From positions 124,001 through 188,000 of the forward strand of contig CAWCTB010000038.1 in NCBI GenBank assembly GCA_963798275.1: DNA of 64,000 bases. The letters run 5' to 3'. A model generated the notes under the pieces. The model searched no databases. It was given only the letters and a program-made list of their open reading frames with translations, and was not told where the DNA came from. The position numbers and the translations under genes were made by a program. This document shows positions 47,923-57,480 of this stretch, piece by piece (position 1 is the first letter of the stretch; every line of letters starts with the position of its first letter). This DNA comes from CAWCTB01 sp963798275 (GTDB lineage Bacteria > Acidobacteriota > Terriglobia > Terriglobales > Acidobacteriaceae).

Positions 47923-48874
47923 TCAGTCAAACAGCGAGTCCACGAAGTCCTGCGGATTAAAGGGCAAGCAGGTCGCCGGCCTTCTCGCCCACGCCGACAT
48001 AGCGCACCGGCAAACCTAGTTCCTTGCAGATGGCAACGACTACACCGCCTTTGGCGGTGCCGTCCAGCTTGGTGAGCACGATGCCGGTGACGCCCGCCGA
48101 CTGGGTGAACAACCGCGCCTGCTGCAGGCCGTTCTGCCCGGTCGTGGCGTCCATCACCAGCAGCGTTTCGTGTGGAGCGGTGGCGCTGAAGCGTTGCGCG
48201 GTGCGCCGCATCTTGGCCAGTTCGTCCATCAAGCTGGCTTTGGTGTGGAGACGGCCGGCCGTGTCCACGATGACATAGTCGGTCTTGCGCGCCTTGGCGG
48301 CCTGCAGCGCGTCGAACAGCACCGCCGCAGGATCGCTGCCCGGTTTGTTCTTGATCACCTCGGTTCCGGTGCGATCGCCCCAGACCTCCAGCTGTTCGAT
48401 GGCGGCTGCGCGAAAGGTATCGGCCGCCGCCAGAAGCACGGTCTTGCCCTGAGCGCGTAGCGTATGCGCCAGCTTGCCGATGGTGGTCGTCTTGCCCGTG
48501 CCGTTGACACCGACGACGAGGATGACTTCCGGCTCGCCGTCAACTTTCTGCACCGGGTTCTTTTCGGCGGCGTCGAGGATGGCCAACAGTTCATCCTTCA
48601 GCACGCGCTTCAGCTCCTCGACGTCGCCGACCTGCTTGCGGTCCACTTTGTCTCGCAGCGATTGCAAAACGGTTGAGGTGGTTGCGGTGCCCAGGTCGGC
48701 CGCAAGCAACGTAGCTTCCAGATCGTCGAGGGTGTCCCGGTCAATCTCCTTGCGGATGGAAACGACGTCTTCGATCCGCTCGCTGAGGCTCTCACGCGTT
48801 CGCGTGACCGCCTCTTTCATGCGCTGTAGAAAACTGGGTTTTTCTTCGGTGCTGCCAAACAAGGTTTGAATCAT
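47923..48874 (-). CDS. ftsY: Signal recognition particle receptor FtsY, frameshifted near the end
   Basis: About 316 residues from ATG 48874, without the long acidic A domain of E. coli. The N domain (LLAADLGTATTSTVLQSL) and the G domain (VVGVNGTGKTTTIGKLA, DTAGRLHTKAS, TKLDGTAKGG) are complete. One base lost or gained in the run near 47965 causes an early stop; the family end (DLLPFNPQDFVDSLFD in the shifted frame) leads to a TGA at 47923-47925. It docks ribosomes at the membrane. Essential, so the break is probably an indel. Confidence 0.92.
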
Positions 48875-49078
48875 GAATGAATCCGTCGCAAGGCTTCGAG
48901 CTGCGCGCCAGCAGAACGGTTCGCTGGCCGCAAGAATGAGGAATGCGTCGCGCAGACTCAATTATAGACAAGCAATCGCGCGTCAGCCGCGATCGCATCG
49001 CTGCGATGATCGAAGCTGAACGCACGAATCCGGCGTGCTCACGTCGTCATCCAAGCTCTTGTTCGTATCGGAGGATTC

Positions 49079-49333
49079 ATGGCGAAGTGCGAGCATCTGA
49101 AGCAAGCGAACGCCAAGGTGAAGCCCAGCGGTGACGTGTGTCAGGGATGTGTGGAAGCGGGCCTGCGCTGGATGGAATTGCGCCAATGTCTGGTTTGCGG
49201 ACATGTCGGCTGTTGCGACTCTTCACCCGGCCGCCACGCTCACAAACACTTCAAGGAGACTGGCCATCCGGTGATGCAGGCATTTGAGTCCGGCGACTGG
49301 AAGTGGTGCTACGTACACGAGTCGTACATGTAG
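49079..49333 (+). CDS. UBP-type zinc finger protein
   Basis: 84 residues, entirely one ZnF-UBP domain: CEHL, then CQGCVEAGLRWMELRQCLVCG, GCCDSSPGRHAHKHFKETGHP and a final KWCYVHE. In eukaryotes this domain reads the C-terminus of free ubiquitin; the bacterial role is unknown. GGAGGATTC precedes the ATG. It is followed by the PIG-L gene after 105 bases. Confidence 0.88.
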   Translation: MAKCEHLKQANAKVKPSGDVCQGCVEAGLRWMELRQCLVCGHVGCCDSSPGRHAHKHFKETGHPVMQAFESGDWKWCYVHESYM

Positions 49334-49438
49334 TTGTTGACGGGCTCGTACGCACGCGCGCCCGGAATATCGCGTCACGCTCGGCGTTTTGTGTACTCTG
49401 TATTGGGCGTGAGGACTCCGATCTCTTTCTGACAAACA

Positions 49439-52172
49439 ATGGCCTTTCCTAAACGCACCGAGCTGCGCCCAGTTGTTATCGCCCGGCTGTGCTTTCTGCT
49501 GACGCTCCTGTGCGCGGCGGCTTGCGCGCAGGTTCCGTCGCCCTGGGTTGATACCAAACCGCTTCCCATCGACACCGGCTCCACGGGGCTGAAGGAGATG
49601 CTGCGGCGCCTGCACACCACAGCGCGCCTGATGCACACCGTCGCCCATCCCGACGACGAAGACGGCGGCATGCTGACCCTGGAATCGCGCGGCCATGGTG
49701 TCAGCGTGTTGCAACTCACCCTCAATCGCGGTGAAGGCGGTCAAAACAAGGTCGGCAGTAATCTGCTCGATGAGCTGGGCATCATCCGCACCCTCGAACT
49801 GCTGGCCGCCGACCGGTACTACGGAGTCGATCAGCGTTTCACGCGGGTCGCCGATTTTGGGTTCTCCAAGACTCCCGAGGAGACGTTCCAGAAGTGGGGC
49901 GGCCATGACATCGCACTGGGCGACATGGTGCGGGTGATTCGCACCTTCCGCCCCGATGTCATCTGCACTCGCTTTCAAGGCAACCCCCGCGATGGCCACG
50001 GCCACCATCAGGCCTCAGGAATCCTGACGCGCGAGGCCTTCCGCGCCGCCGCCGATCCGGCGCGCTTTCCGGAGCAGATTCGCGAAGGCCTGCAGCCCTG
50101 GCAGGCCAAGAAGCTTTACATGGACAACGTCCGGGCCAACGAAGACTGGACCGTCCAGCTGGACACTTCGCAATCTGATCCGCTGCTCGGCGAAACCTAC
50201 GTGCAGTTCGCCTGGAAAGGACTGAAGCACCAGCTCTCGCAGGGCGCCGGATCGTGGACGCTGCCGGAGGGACGTCGCACCAGCTACTACAAGCTGATCG
50301 ACTCGGCCATGCCGAAGCCGCTGGCCGCCGAGGCTCACGAAAACGACTTCTTCGATGGAATCGACACATCGCTGCCTGGCCTGGCGTCACGCCTTGGCGC
50401 CGATGAAGCGAAGGTCCCGTGGCTGCGTCCGCAGCTCGAGGCGATCGCGAAGACGGTGGAGGAAGCCACGACGGCAGTGAGTAAGAACGACGCAGGCAGC
50501 AGGCAAGCCACTGCTGCTCGGCTTGAGTCTCACGCGCGCCCTGATCGCCAAAGTTGAGAGCTCCGGATTGTCCGCGGTTGAAAAGGCCGACCTGCTCGCC
50601 GATCTGCACACCAAGGAGGAGCAGTTCGAACAGGCTGCGAATCTCGCCCTGGGTCTCGAACTGGGCGTTGGGCCGGGCACTCCGGACGGACGCCCCATGG
50701 CCGAGACCTTCTCGACCGGCGATGGCGACGTGCTGGCAGCGGTCATCACCGCAGGCAAGTCCTTCCTGTTGATGGCGAAGTTGCATAACGGCGGCTCGGT
50801 TCCTGTGGACCTGAAGCAGTTCACGCTCGATGTTCCGCAAGGCTGGAAGTCCGAACTGTTCATGGACAACGTGCCGAAGCGACTGGCTCCCGGCGACGGA
50901 TGCGCCCTGACCTTTCGGGTCACACCGCCCCTGGATGCGCAGCCCACCAAGGCTTACTTCCATCGCAACAATCCGGAAACCGACGCGATCTATCACATTG
51001 ATGATCCGAACTACGTAACGCTGGCGTTGCCTCCGCCGCCGGTTGCAGCCCGCGTGGTGTATAGCGTCAATGGCGAAGAAGGCGTGATTCGCGCGTTCGC
51101 GCGTACTCCCATGCACGACACCAAAGGCGAGGTCTGGTCGATGCCCATGTCCGTCGTGCCGCCGTTCTCGGTTGAGGCCTCGCCGAGCACGCAGATCATT
51201 CCGGCCGGAGCCGATCCCTCGGCGGAGTTGAGTGTGGTGATTCGTTCGACCGAGGATCGCGCAACCGGAACGGTGCGTCCCGAAATTCCTTCGGGATGGA
51301 AAGTGGAGCCGCAGTCGGCGACGATCGAGTTCGGCAAGCCGGGCGAGCACGCCTCCGAATTCAAAGTGCTGCCCGACGGCGCGAAAGAGGCGCGATACAG
51401 CGTGCGCGCGCTGCTCGACGCGGGCGGACGCGACTACAGCGAGGGCTACAGCCTGGTCGCGCGGCCTGACATTGGCGGCTTCTTCTACTACCAACCGGCG
51501 CTGCAACGGGCCAGCGTCGTCGAAGTCAAGGTCCCGCCCGATCTCAAGGTCGGCTACATCATGGGAGCGGGCGACGACATTCCGGCCGTGCTGCGGCAGG
51601 TCGGCCTCGACGTCACTCTCCTGACTGCTGACGACCTCGCGCACGGCAATCTCAGTCGCTTCGGCACCATCGTCCTGGGCATTCGCGCCTACGACACGCG
51701 CGAGGACGTGAAGAAAAACAATCAGCGGCTGCTCGATTACGTTCGCGAAGGCGGAACGCTGGTGGTGCAGTACAACACTTCGCCGGGAGATTTCAACGCC
51801 GGGAAATACACCCCGTATGCGATGCAGCTCAGCCGCGATCGTGTCACTGTCGAGGAAACCCCGGTCACAATTCTCGATCCGCAGAATTCTGTCTTCCACT
51901 ATCCCAACCAGATTACGCCGCACGATTTCGATGGCTGGGTGCAGGAGCGTGGCTTGTACTTCATGGACCAGTGGGACTCCCACGTTACGCCCCTGCTGGC
52001 ATCGAACGATCCGGGCCAGGAGCCGCAGAAGGGCGGCTTGTTGCTGGCGCAATACGGCAAGGGCCACTACCTCTACACCGGATACGCGTTCTTCCGGCAA
52101 TTACCGTTCGGCGTGCCAGGCGCCATTCGCCTCTACGTGAACCTGCTGAGCGTGGGACATGAGCCAAAGTAG
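49439..52172 (+). CDS. Exported PIG-L family deacetylase with extra C-terminal domains, frameshifted
   Basis: About 910 residues. A signal peptide (LCFLLTLLCAAACAQ) precedes the PIG-L/LmbE domain with zinc-binding AHPDDED near residue 68 and GHGHHQASG near 185. Frame changes near 50510. The C-terminal half contains beta-sandwich domains (SVEASPSTQIIPAGADP) and a glutamine-amidotransferase-like fold (VGYIMGAGDDIPAVL, IVLGIRAYDTRED). PIG-L enzymes remove acetyl groups from GlcNAc-containing compounds. Substrate unknown; probably periplasmic. Confidence 0.85.
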
Positions 52173-53691
52173 TCCGGCGGAACAGCCGGAGTTGATCCGC
52201 GGTGTCGGACTGGCGAGCGCGACCACGCTGAACATGATTGACATGATCGGGGTGGGCCCGTTCATCACGATCCCGCTGATCGTGAGCGCCGCCGGCGGCC
52301 CGCAGGCCATGCTCGGCTGGATTGTCGGCGCCATTCTGGCCCTGTGCGACGGACTGGTTTGGGCGGAGTTGGGTGCGGCCATGCCCAGCGCGGGCGGATC
52401 GTATCGCTACCTGAAGGAAATCTACGGACCCAAGACGCTCGGACGGCTGCTGTCATTTCTCTTCATCTGGCAGCTGTCGTTCAGCGCTCCTCTTTCGGTT
52501 GCCTCGGGCTGCATCGGTCTGGCGCATTATGCGGGATATCTCTGGCCTGGTCTGGAAAAGATACTCGCAGCGAACACGCTGCACGTCGCGTTGCCTGTGG
52601 TCGGCATGCTGGAGGCGCGGGTGGTGGTCATGCCGGCAACGTTCGTCGCCATCGGCACCTGCGCCTGCGTTGTGTTCCTGCTCTATCGGCGGATCACCGC
52701 CATCGGCAAGCTGGCGGAGTTGCTATGGGTCGTGGTGATCGGGTCCGTTCTTTGGGTAATTGTGGCAGGACTGACGCACTTCAACCCGGCACTCGCCTTT
52801 GATTTTCCTGCGGGAGCGTTTCATCTCTCGCACCAGTTCTTCATCGGACTCGGCGCGGCCATGCTCATTGCGACTTACGACTATTGGGGCTACTACAACG
52901 TGTGTTTCATCGGCGGGGAAGTGAAGGATCCCGGCCGCACCATCCCGCGTGCTCTCATCCTCTCGATCGTTGCGGTGGCAGCCCTCTACATCGTCATGAA
53001 TATCAGCGTGCTGGGCGTGGTTCCGTGGCGCGAGATGACCCAGTTCTCCAACGATCAGAACAACTACATCATCTCCGTCTTCATGCAGCGCATTTACGGC
53101 AACTGGGCCGGACGAGTTGCTGCGGGTCTGATTATGTGGACAGCCTTCGCGTCGGTGTTCTCGCTGCTGCTGGGCTACTCGCGCGTGCCCTATGCTGCGG
53201 CGCTTGACGGTAATTACTTTCGCGCGTTTGCGCGGGTCCATCCCCAGCACCGTTTTCCCACGGTATCGCTGCTCGCCCTGGGTGGAGTGGCGATGCTGTT
53301 CTGTTTCCTGCGCCTTGCCGATGTGATCGCCGCGCTGGTGGTCATCCGCATCTTGTTGCAGTTCATTGTGCAGGCCGTAGGAGTGATGGTGTTGCGCGTG
53401 CGGCGTCCGGACCTGCCGCGGCCCTTTCGCATGTGGCTGTATCCCGTGCCGGCGCTGCTGGCCATTGCCGGATTCACGTTCATCCTGGTGGAGCGAAGAA
53501 ATTTCCTGCGCGAAATCCGCTACGCCGTGGTGCTTCTCGTGATCGGTTTGCTTATCTACTTCGTGCGCTCGTGGCGGCGGAGAGAATGGCCATTCTCTCC
53601 GGCAGCCTGCAATGGGGGCGGCAGGATGACCGTCATTCAGCGCAGCGCGCTTGGTCACGAATTGGCAGCGGCTCAGAACGCCCGCAGATGA
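52159..53691 (+). CDS. APC-superfamily amino acid permease
   Basis: 510 residues with about 12 transmembrane helices. IRGVGLASATTLNMIDMIGV and VWAELGAAMPSAGGSYRYLK (loop after helix 2) are typical of the APC family. The last 40 residues (after YFVRSWRRREWPF) are soluble. Its ATG lies inside the previous gene's end (14-base overlap), so it is cotranscribed with the PIG-L gene. Substrate unknown. Confidence 0.87.
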   Translation: MSQSSPAEQPELIRGVGLASATTLNMIDMIGVGPFITIPLIVSAAGGPQAMLGWIVGAILALCDGLVWAELGAAMPSAGGSYRYLKEIYGPKTLGRLLSFLFIWQLSFSAPLSVASGCIGLAHYAGYLWPGLEKILAANTLHVALPVVGMLEARVVVMPATFVAIGTCACVVFLLYRRITAIGKLAELLWVVVIGSVLWVIVAGLTHFNPALAFDFPAGAFHLSHQFFIGLGAAMLIATYDYWGYYNVCFIGGEVKDPGRTIPRALILSIVAVAALYIVMNISVLGVVPWREMTQFSNDQNNYIISVFMQRIYGNWAGRVAAGLIMWTAFASVFSLLLGYSRVPYAAALDGNYFRAFARVHPQHRFPTVSLLALGGVAMLFCFLRLADVIAALVVIRILLQFIVQAVGVMVLRVRRPDLPRPFRMWLYPVPALLAIAGFTFILVERRNFLREIRYAVVLLVIGLLIYFVRSWRRREWPFSPAACNGGGRMTVIQRSALGHELAAAQNARR

Positions 53692-53867
53692 ATCCTGGGT
53701 AAACAGGCTTACCTTTGTCCGGCGAGGCGGTCTGACCTTCGATGGCCACGAGCGGAGCATGGCAGGACCCTCTTGCCCACCCCACCGAGGGCAAAATCGG
53801 CCCTCTGCGGGGGCCCCGGCTTGCGTCTGCGGTCGCCAATCCGGCGACAGACGAGGGGCCTGAGTCC

Positions 53868-55135
53868 ATGTCGGAACTGGGCTCGATTCCCGAGCTTGCC
53901 CATCGCACCGCCGCGCCACAGCGTGCTTGGGCCGCTGCACGAGCCGCTGTTTCGGACGCTGTGGATCGCCGCCGTCGTCAGCTACACCGGCACCTGGATG
54001 CAGAACGTCGGCGCCGCGTGGCTGATGACCTCGCTCACCATGTCGCCCTTGATGGTGGGACTGGTGCAGGCGGCCGGCAGTATTGCCGTGTTCCTCGTGG
54101 TGCTGCCTGCGGGCGCCATCGCCGACGTGGTGGACCGCCGCAAGCTATTGCTCTTTACCCAGACCTGGATGGTTGTCGCCGCGGCAGGACTCGGCGTGCT
54201 CACGCTTGCGGGCCGGATTACGCCAACCCTGCTCTTGTTGTTTACGCTTGCTGATGGGTTTCGGCGCGGTGCTGAACGATCCCGCGTGGCAGGCCATTAC
54301 GCCGGAGATCGTCTCGCATCGGAACTTTACGGCAGGCATTGCGCTCAATTCCGCGGGATTCAATGTCGCCCGCTCGATCGGTCCTGCGCTGGGCGGATTG
54401 GTCATTGCCGCGACCAGTTCCGGCATCGCGTTTCTGCTGAACGCCCTCTCGTTCTTTGGCGTCATTTATTTCCTGTATCAATGGAAGCGCAGGCCGGGAC
54501 GGATCTCCCTGCGCGCCGATCACATGTTCAACGCGATGTTTGCCGGTTTCCGCCACATGCGGCGTTCCTCCGCGGTGAAGGCGGTGCTGGTCCGCAGTGC
54601 GGTCTTCAGCATTTCAGCCAGCGCGTTGCCGGCCTTGTTGCCGCTGCTGGCGCATCCCTTTGGCTCGCAAGGCTACGGCTTGCTGCTCGGCTTCTTCGGA
54701 TCGGGCGCACTGCTGGGCGCTACGTTGATTCCGTTCTTCCGCCGCCTGGTTTCGGCGGATATGCTGGTCGCCATCTCGACCGCGGTTTTCGCCGTTTGCA
54801 CGTTCGCGGGAGGGCGCTGGCAGGCTTTCGCGATACTGTCGCTGACCATGTTCGTCGCCGGCGTTGCCTGGATCCAGATTCTCGCCAGCTTGAACGTCTC
54901 GGCGCAAACCATGTGTCCGGGACACATGCGCGCCCGCGCCATCTCGATGTATCTGCTGGTCCTGCAGGGTGGGCTGGCCGGCGGCGCCGCGTTGTGGGGA
55001 GAGGTCGCCGAGCGGTTCGGGATGGCCCGCTCGCTGTCCTACGCGGCGCTGGGCTTGGTGGTCGGCATTCTGGCGACCTTGTGGTTTCGCCTGCATCCCG
55101 GACAAATCCAGCCCACTGCCGTCGGAATGGACTAA
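53868..55135 (+). CDS. MFS transporter (MFS_3-like), frameshifted twice
   Basis: About 422 residues. I start at ATG 53868 (GAGGGG upstream), giving MSELGSIPELAHR. The frame changes near 53925, and again near 54250. Family blocks are VSYTGTWMQNVGAAWLMTSL, GAIADVVDRRKLLL and FGAVLNDPAWQAITPEIV. It is the same subfamily as the protein at 5205. The region between 53692 and 53867 holds only G/C-rich sequence with no feature I can name. Confidence 0.82.
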
Positions 55136-55157
55136 AATGCTCGAACGCCGTCCTTGG

Positions 55158-55183
55158 GTAGAGCTGGCCTTCAGGCCAGCGTA
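55158..55183 (+). repeat. GTAGAGCGG-family hairpin repeat
   Basis: One copy of the repeat with the core changed to CTGGCC-ttca-GGCCAG, so the stem has kept its pairing while the bases differ. It lies in the gap between the MFS gene and the exported DinB gene. Confidence 0.7.
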
Positions 55184-55260
55184 CGCTGCTGTAAAACTAA
55201 GGGGCTCTTAGCCTGGACAAATATGAAGATCAGAACACATTCTCACCGGAGGCAGTTTTC

Positions 55261-55856
55261 ATGAACAAGCAAGTTGCAATGGCAATTCTCATGCTTGCGA
55301 TCGGCGCCGGAGGAACCACGGTCGCCAATGCGCAGGGCGCTATGCAAGCCAAACCCGACCAGAAGCCGACGTTCGCCATGGTCTTCGACCGCAATCTCAG
55401 CAACGTCGAGAAAGAAGTAGTTTCCGCTGCTGACGCCATGCCGGAGGACAAGTTCAACTTCGCTCCGACCCAGGGCGAATTCAAAGGCGTGCGCACCTTC
55501 GCGCCACAGGTCAAGCACATTGCTGTCGTCAACTACATGCTGGGCGCAGGCATTCTTGGCGAGAAGACCGCCGGTTGATTTGAAGAGGTGAAAACGGTCC
55601 CGACAACATCACCTCGAAGGCGGACGTCGTGAAGTTCCTTAAGGACTCATTCGCCTACGCTCACAAGGCGGCCAACAGCGTCACCGAGGCCAATGTGCTG
55701 GAAATGGTGCAAGCCCCGTTCGGGCCCAACAAGGTCACGCGGCTTAGCCTTACCATCATCATGCTTTCCCATCCCTTCGACCACTACGGCCAGATGGTCG
55801 AATACCTGCGCATGAACGGCATCATCCCGCCGGCCAGCCGGGGCGGTGGTATGTAG
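55261..55856 (+). CDS. Exported DinB-family protein, frameshifted
   Basis: About 198 residues. The signal peptide (MAILMLAIGAGGTTVANAQ) is followed by a DinB four-helix fold: FAMVFDRNLSNVEKEVV, a second helix region, and the end LSHPFDHYGQMVEYLRMNGI with the conserved His/Tyr pair. The reading frame breaks at a stop near 55576; homology resumes in another frame by 55600. DinB proteins are metal-binding and include thiol transferases. The extracytoplasmic location is unusual. Confidence 0.78.
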
Positions 55857-55875
55857 TCCTCGCCTCAGGCATCAG

Positions 55876-55903
55876 AAAAGGCGCGAGCAATCGCGCCTTT
55901 TTT
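55876..55903. terminator. Bidirectional rho-independent terminator
   Basis: AAAAGGCGCGA (55876-55886), loop GCAA, then TCGCGCCTTTTTT (55891-55903): an 11-bp stem with A and T tracts on both sides. It stands between converging DinB genes and can end both. Confidence 0.9.
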
Positions 55904-55912
55904 ACTGGCGAA

Positions 55913-56389
55913 TCAGTGCGCGCTGCTGGCCTGCAGCACAAAGTCATCCACCTTGACGCCCATGTGGCGCAGGTGCTGCAGCATGTGATCAATGTAATCG
56001 TCGAAGACGAACTGCAGCGTCAGGGGCTTGGAGTCTGCGATGGTGCAGGTGCGCGACCAGGCCGAATCGGGCACGGCCTCGGCGGCGGCCAGAAGCTGGC
56101 GGTTCAGCGCCGCCCAGCGCTCGATCAGCGAATGCCAGTCGCGGTCGTGATAACGATGCAGCGCCACCCAGGCGTCGCCATCGTAGCCCGGCATGGCAGG
56201 CTTGTCCTCCAGTTGCGTGCGTACGATCCGCTGATGATTGTTGGCCGCCGAATCCAGCAGATGACCCAACTCTTCTTTCGCCGACCAGGCGTCCGGCGCG
56301 GGCTTGTGCTCAACTTTGTCAGACGGCAGGGCCTGCAGGCGCGCCGGGAGACGGTCGATCAGCTCTTGCATGACCATCAAGCTTTGCAT
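55913..56389 (-). CDS. DinB_2-family protein
   Basis: 158 residues from ATG 56387-56389. It shows the DinB_2 helical bundle: MQELIDRLPARLQALPSDKV, APDAWSAKEELGHLLDSAAN with a His for metal, and FVFDDYIDHMLQHLRHMGV near the end with the other His residues. No signal peptide. Likely a cytoplasmic metal-dependent enzyme of the bacillithiol/mycothiol transferase type; the substrate cannot be inferred. Confidence 0.85.
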   Translation of the reverse strand: MQSLMVMQELIDRLPARLQALPSDKVEHKPAPDAWSAKEELGHLLDSAANNHQRIVRTQLEDKPAMPGYDGDAWVALHRYHDRDWHSLIERWAALNRQLLAAAEAVPDSAWSRTCTIADSKPLTLQFVFDDYIDHMLQHLRHMGVKVDDFVLQASSAH

Positions 56390-56447
56390 TTTCAGTACTC
56401 CAAAATGTCGCCGACGATAGAGTTCTTTCCGCGCCAGTTCCTGCGGT

Positions 56448-57179
56448 TCACCGAGCCCGCGGGTTCTCCGCGCTGAAGAGCCCGTTGTAAATGACTCCGG
56501 CAATGGCAGCGCCCACGATCGGAGCCACCCAGAAGAGCCACAACTGCCCAAGCGCCCAGCCGCCCACAAAGATCGCCGGCCCCGTGCTGCGAGCCGGATT
56601 CACCGACGTGTTCGTGACCGGAATCGAAATGAGGTGAATCAGGGTGAGACACAGTCCAATCGCGATGGGAGCAAAGCCTTTGGGCGCGCGCTCGTCGGTA
56701 GAGCCCAGGATGACCAACAGGAAGAACATGGTGAGCACGACTTCTGCAACTATGCAGGCCAGCAGCGAATACCCACCGGGGGAGTGAGCCCCGTAACCAT
56801 TGGAAGCAAATCCAGCCTCCAGGCTGAATCCCTCCTTCCCGCTGGCGATCACATAAAGCACGCTAGACGCCACGATTCCGCCCGCGACTTGAGCAATGAT
56901 GTAGTGCGGCAGTTCTGATGCGGGAAACCGCTTTCCTACGACTAATCCAATGGAAACCGCGGGATTGATGTGACAGCCCGAAATAGGGCCAATCGTGAAA
57001 GCCATGGTGAGCAGGGTGAGACCGAAGGCGAAGGCGACTCCTAGAAAGCCAATGCCCAGGTGCCCGGCTCCGGGTTCGCCGGTGGGAAAGGCTGCGGCTA
57101 GCACGGCGCTCCCGCATCCCCCAAATACTAGCCAAAAGGTCCCAAAGAATTCTGCAGCGGCACGTTTCGTTAGCGACAT
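56448..57179 (-). CDS. aqpZ: Aquaporin (MIP family), AqpZ-like
   Basis: 243 residues, six transmembrane helices and two half-helices with NPA boxes (GCHINPAVSIG and NTSVNPARSTGPAIF). The His and Arg of the selectivity filter, typical of a water-selective channel, are present. Start ATG 57177-57179 has GGAGG ahead of it. Preceded by 300 bases (57180-57480) that contain only a reverse GTAGAGCGG repeat and the dnaX promoter region. Confidence 0.92.
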   Translation of the reverse strand: MSLTKRAAAEFFGTFWLVFGGCGSAVLAAAFPTGEPGAGHLGIGFLGVAFAFGLTLLTMAFTIGPISGCHINPAVSIGLVVGKRFPASELPHYIIAQVAGGIVASSVLYVIASGKEGFSLEAGFASNGYGAHSPGGYSLLACIVAEVVLTMFFLLVILGSTDERAPKGFAPIAIGLCLTLIHLISIPVTNTSVNPARSTGPAIFVGGWALGQLWLFWVAPIVGAAIAGVIYNGLFSAENPRAR

Positions 57180-57430
57180 ACTAGCCTCCAATCAACAGCC
57201 GGAATTTTGATTTTCCAATTGCCTCAGAGAAACCTTGCCAGACTCCGCGTCTCCGGGGCAGTTCTGCATATTATGCTCTGGCGGTCATCCTTTGGAAGGG
57301 CGAATGAACAATTTTTGTTAGAAAATGATGGAAGCATGTTCCTCGCGGTCTGAGTCCTCTCAAGCAAGTACAAGGGCGGCTCTTGCCGGGCGCAATCGTC
57401 GCCCGCAACGATAAAAGATGAAGCGCCGAG

Positions 57431-57456
57431 GCGCAGGACGTAACCGTCCGCTCTAC
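57431..57456 (-). repeat. GTAGAGCGG-family hairpin repeat, reverse copy
   Basis: On the minus strand this reads GTAGAGCGGACGGTTACG then TCCTGCGC. The stem GGACG / CGTCC is kept while the core differs from other copies. It sits 25 bases before the dnaX start. Confidence 0.6.
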
Positions 57457-57480
57457 CCGGTATAATCGAATTTTCCTTCC

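Noticed and set aside
49959..52100. A 713-codon open frame antisense to the PIG-L gene
   Set aside because: Very long, but fully antisense to a recognisable protein, Arg/Leu-rich and without motifs. Long shadow frames are expected at this GC content.
52723..53940. A 405-codon open frame antisense to the APC permease
   Set aside because: His/Arg/Gln-rich translation without motifs; the sense strand encodes a clear transporter.
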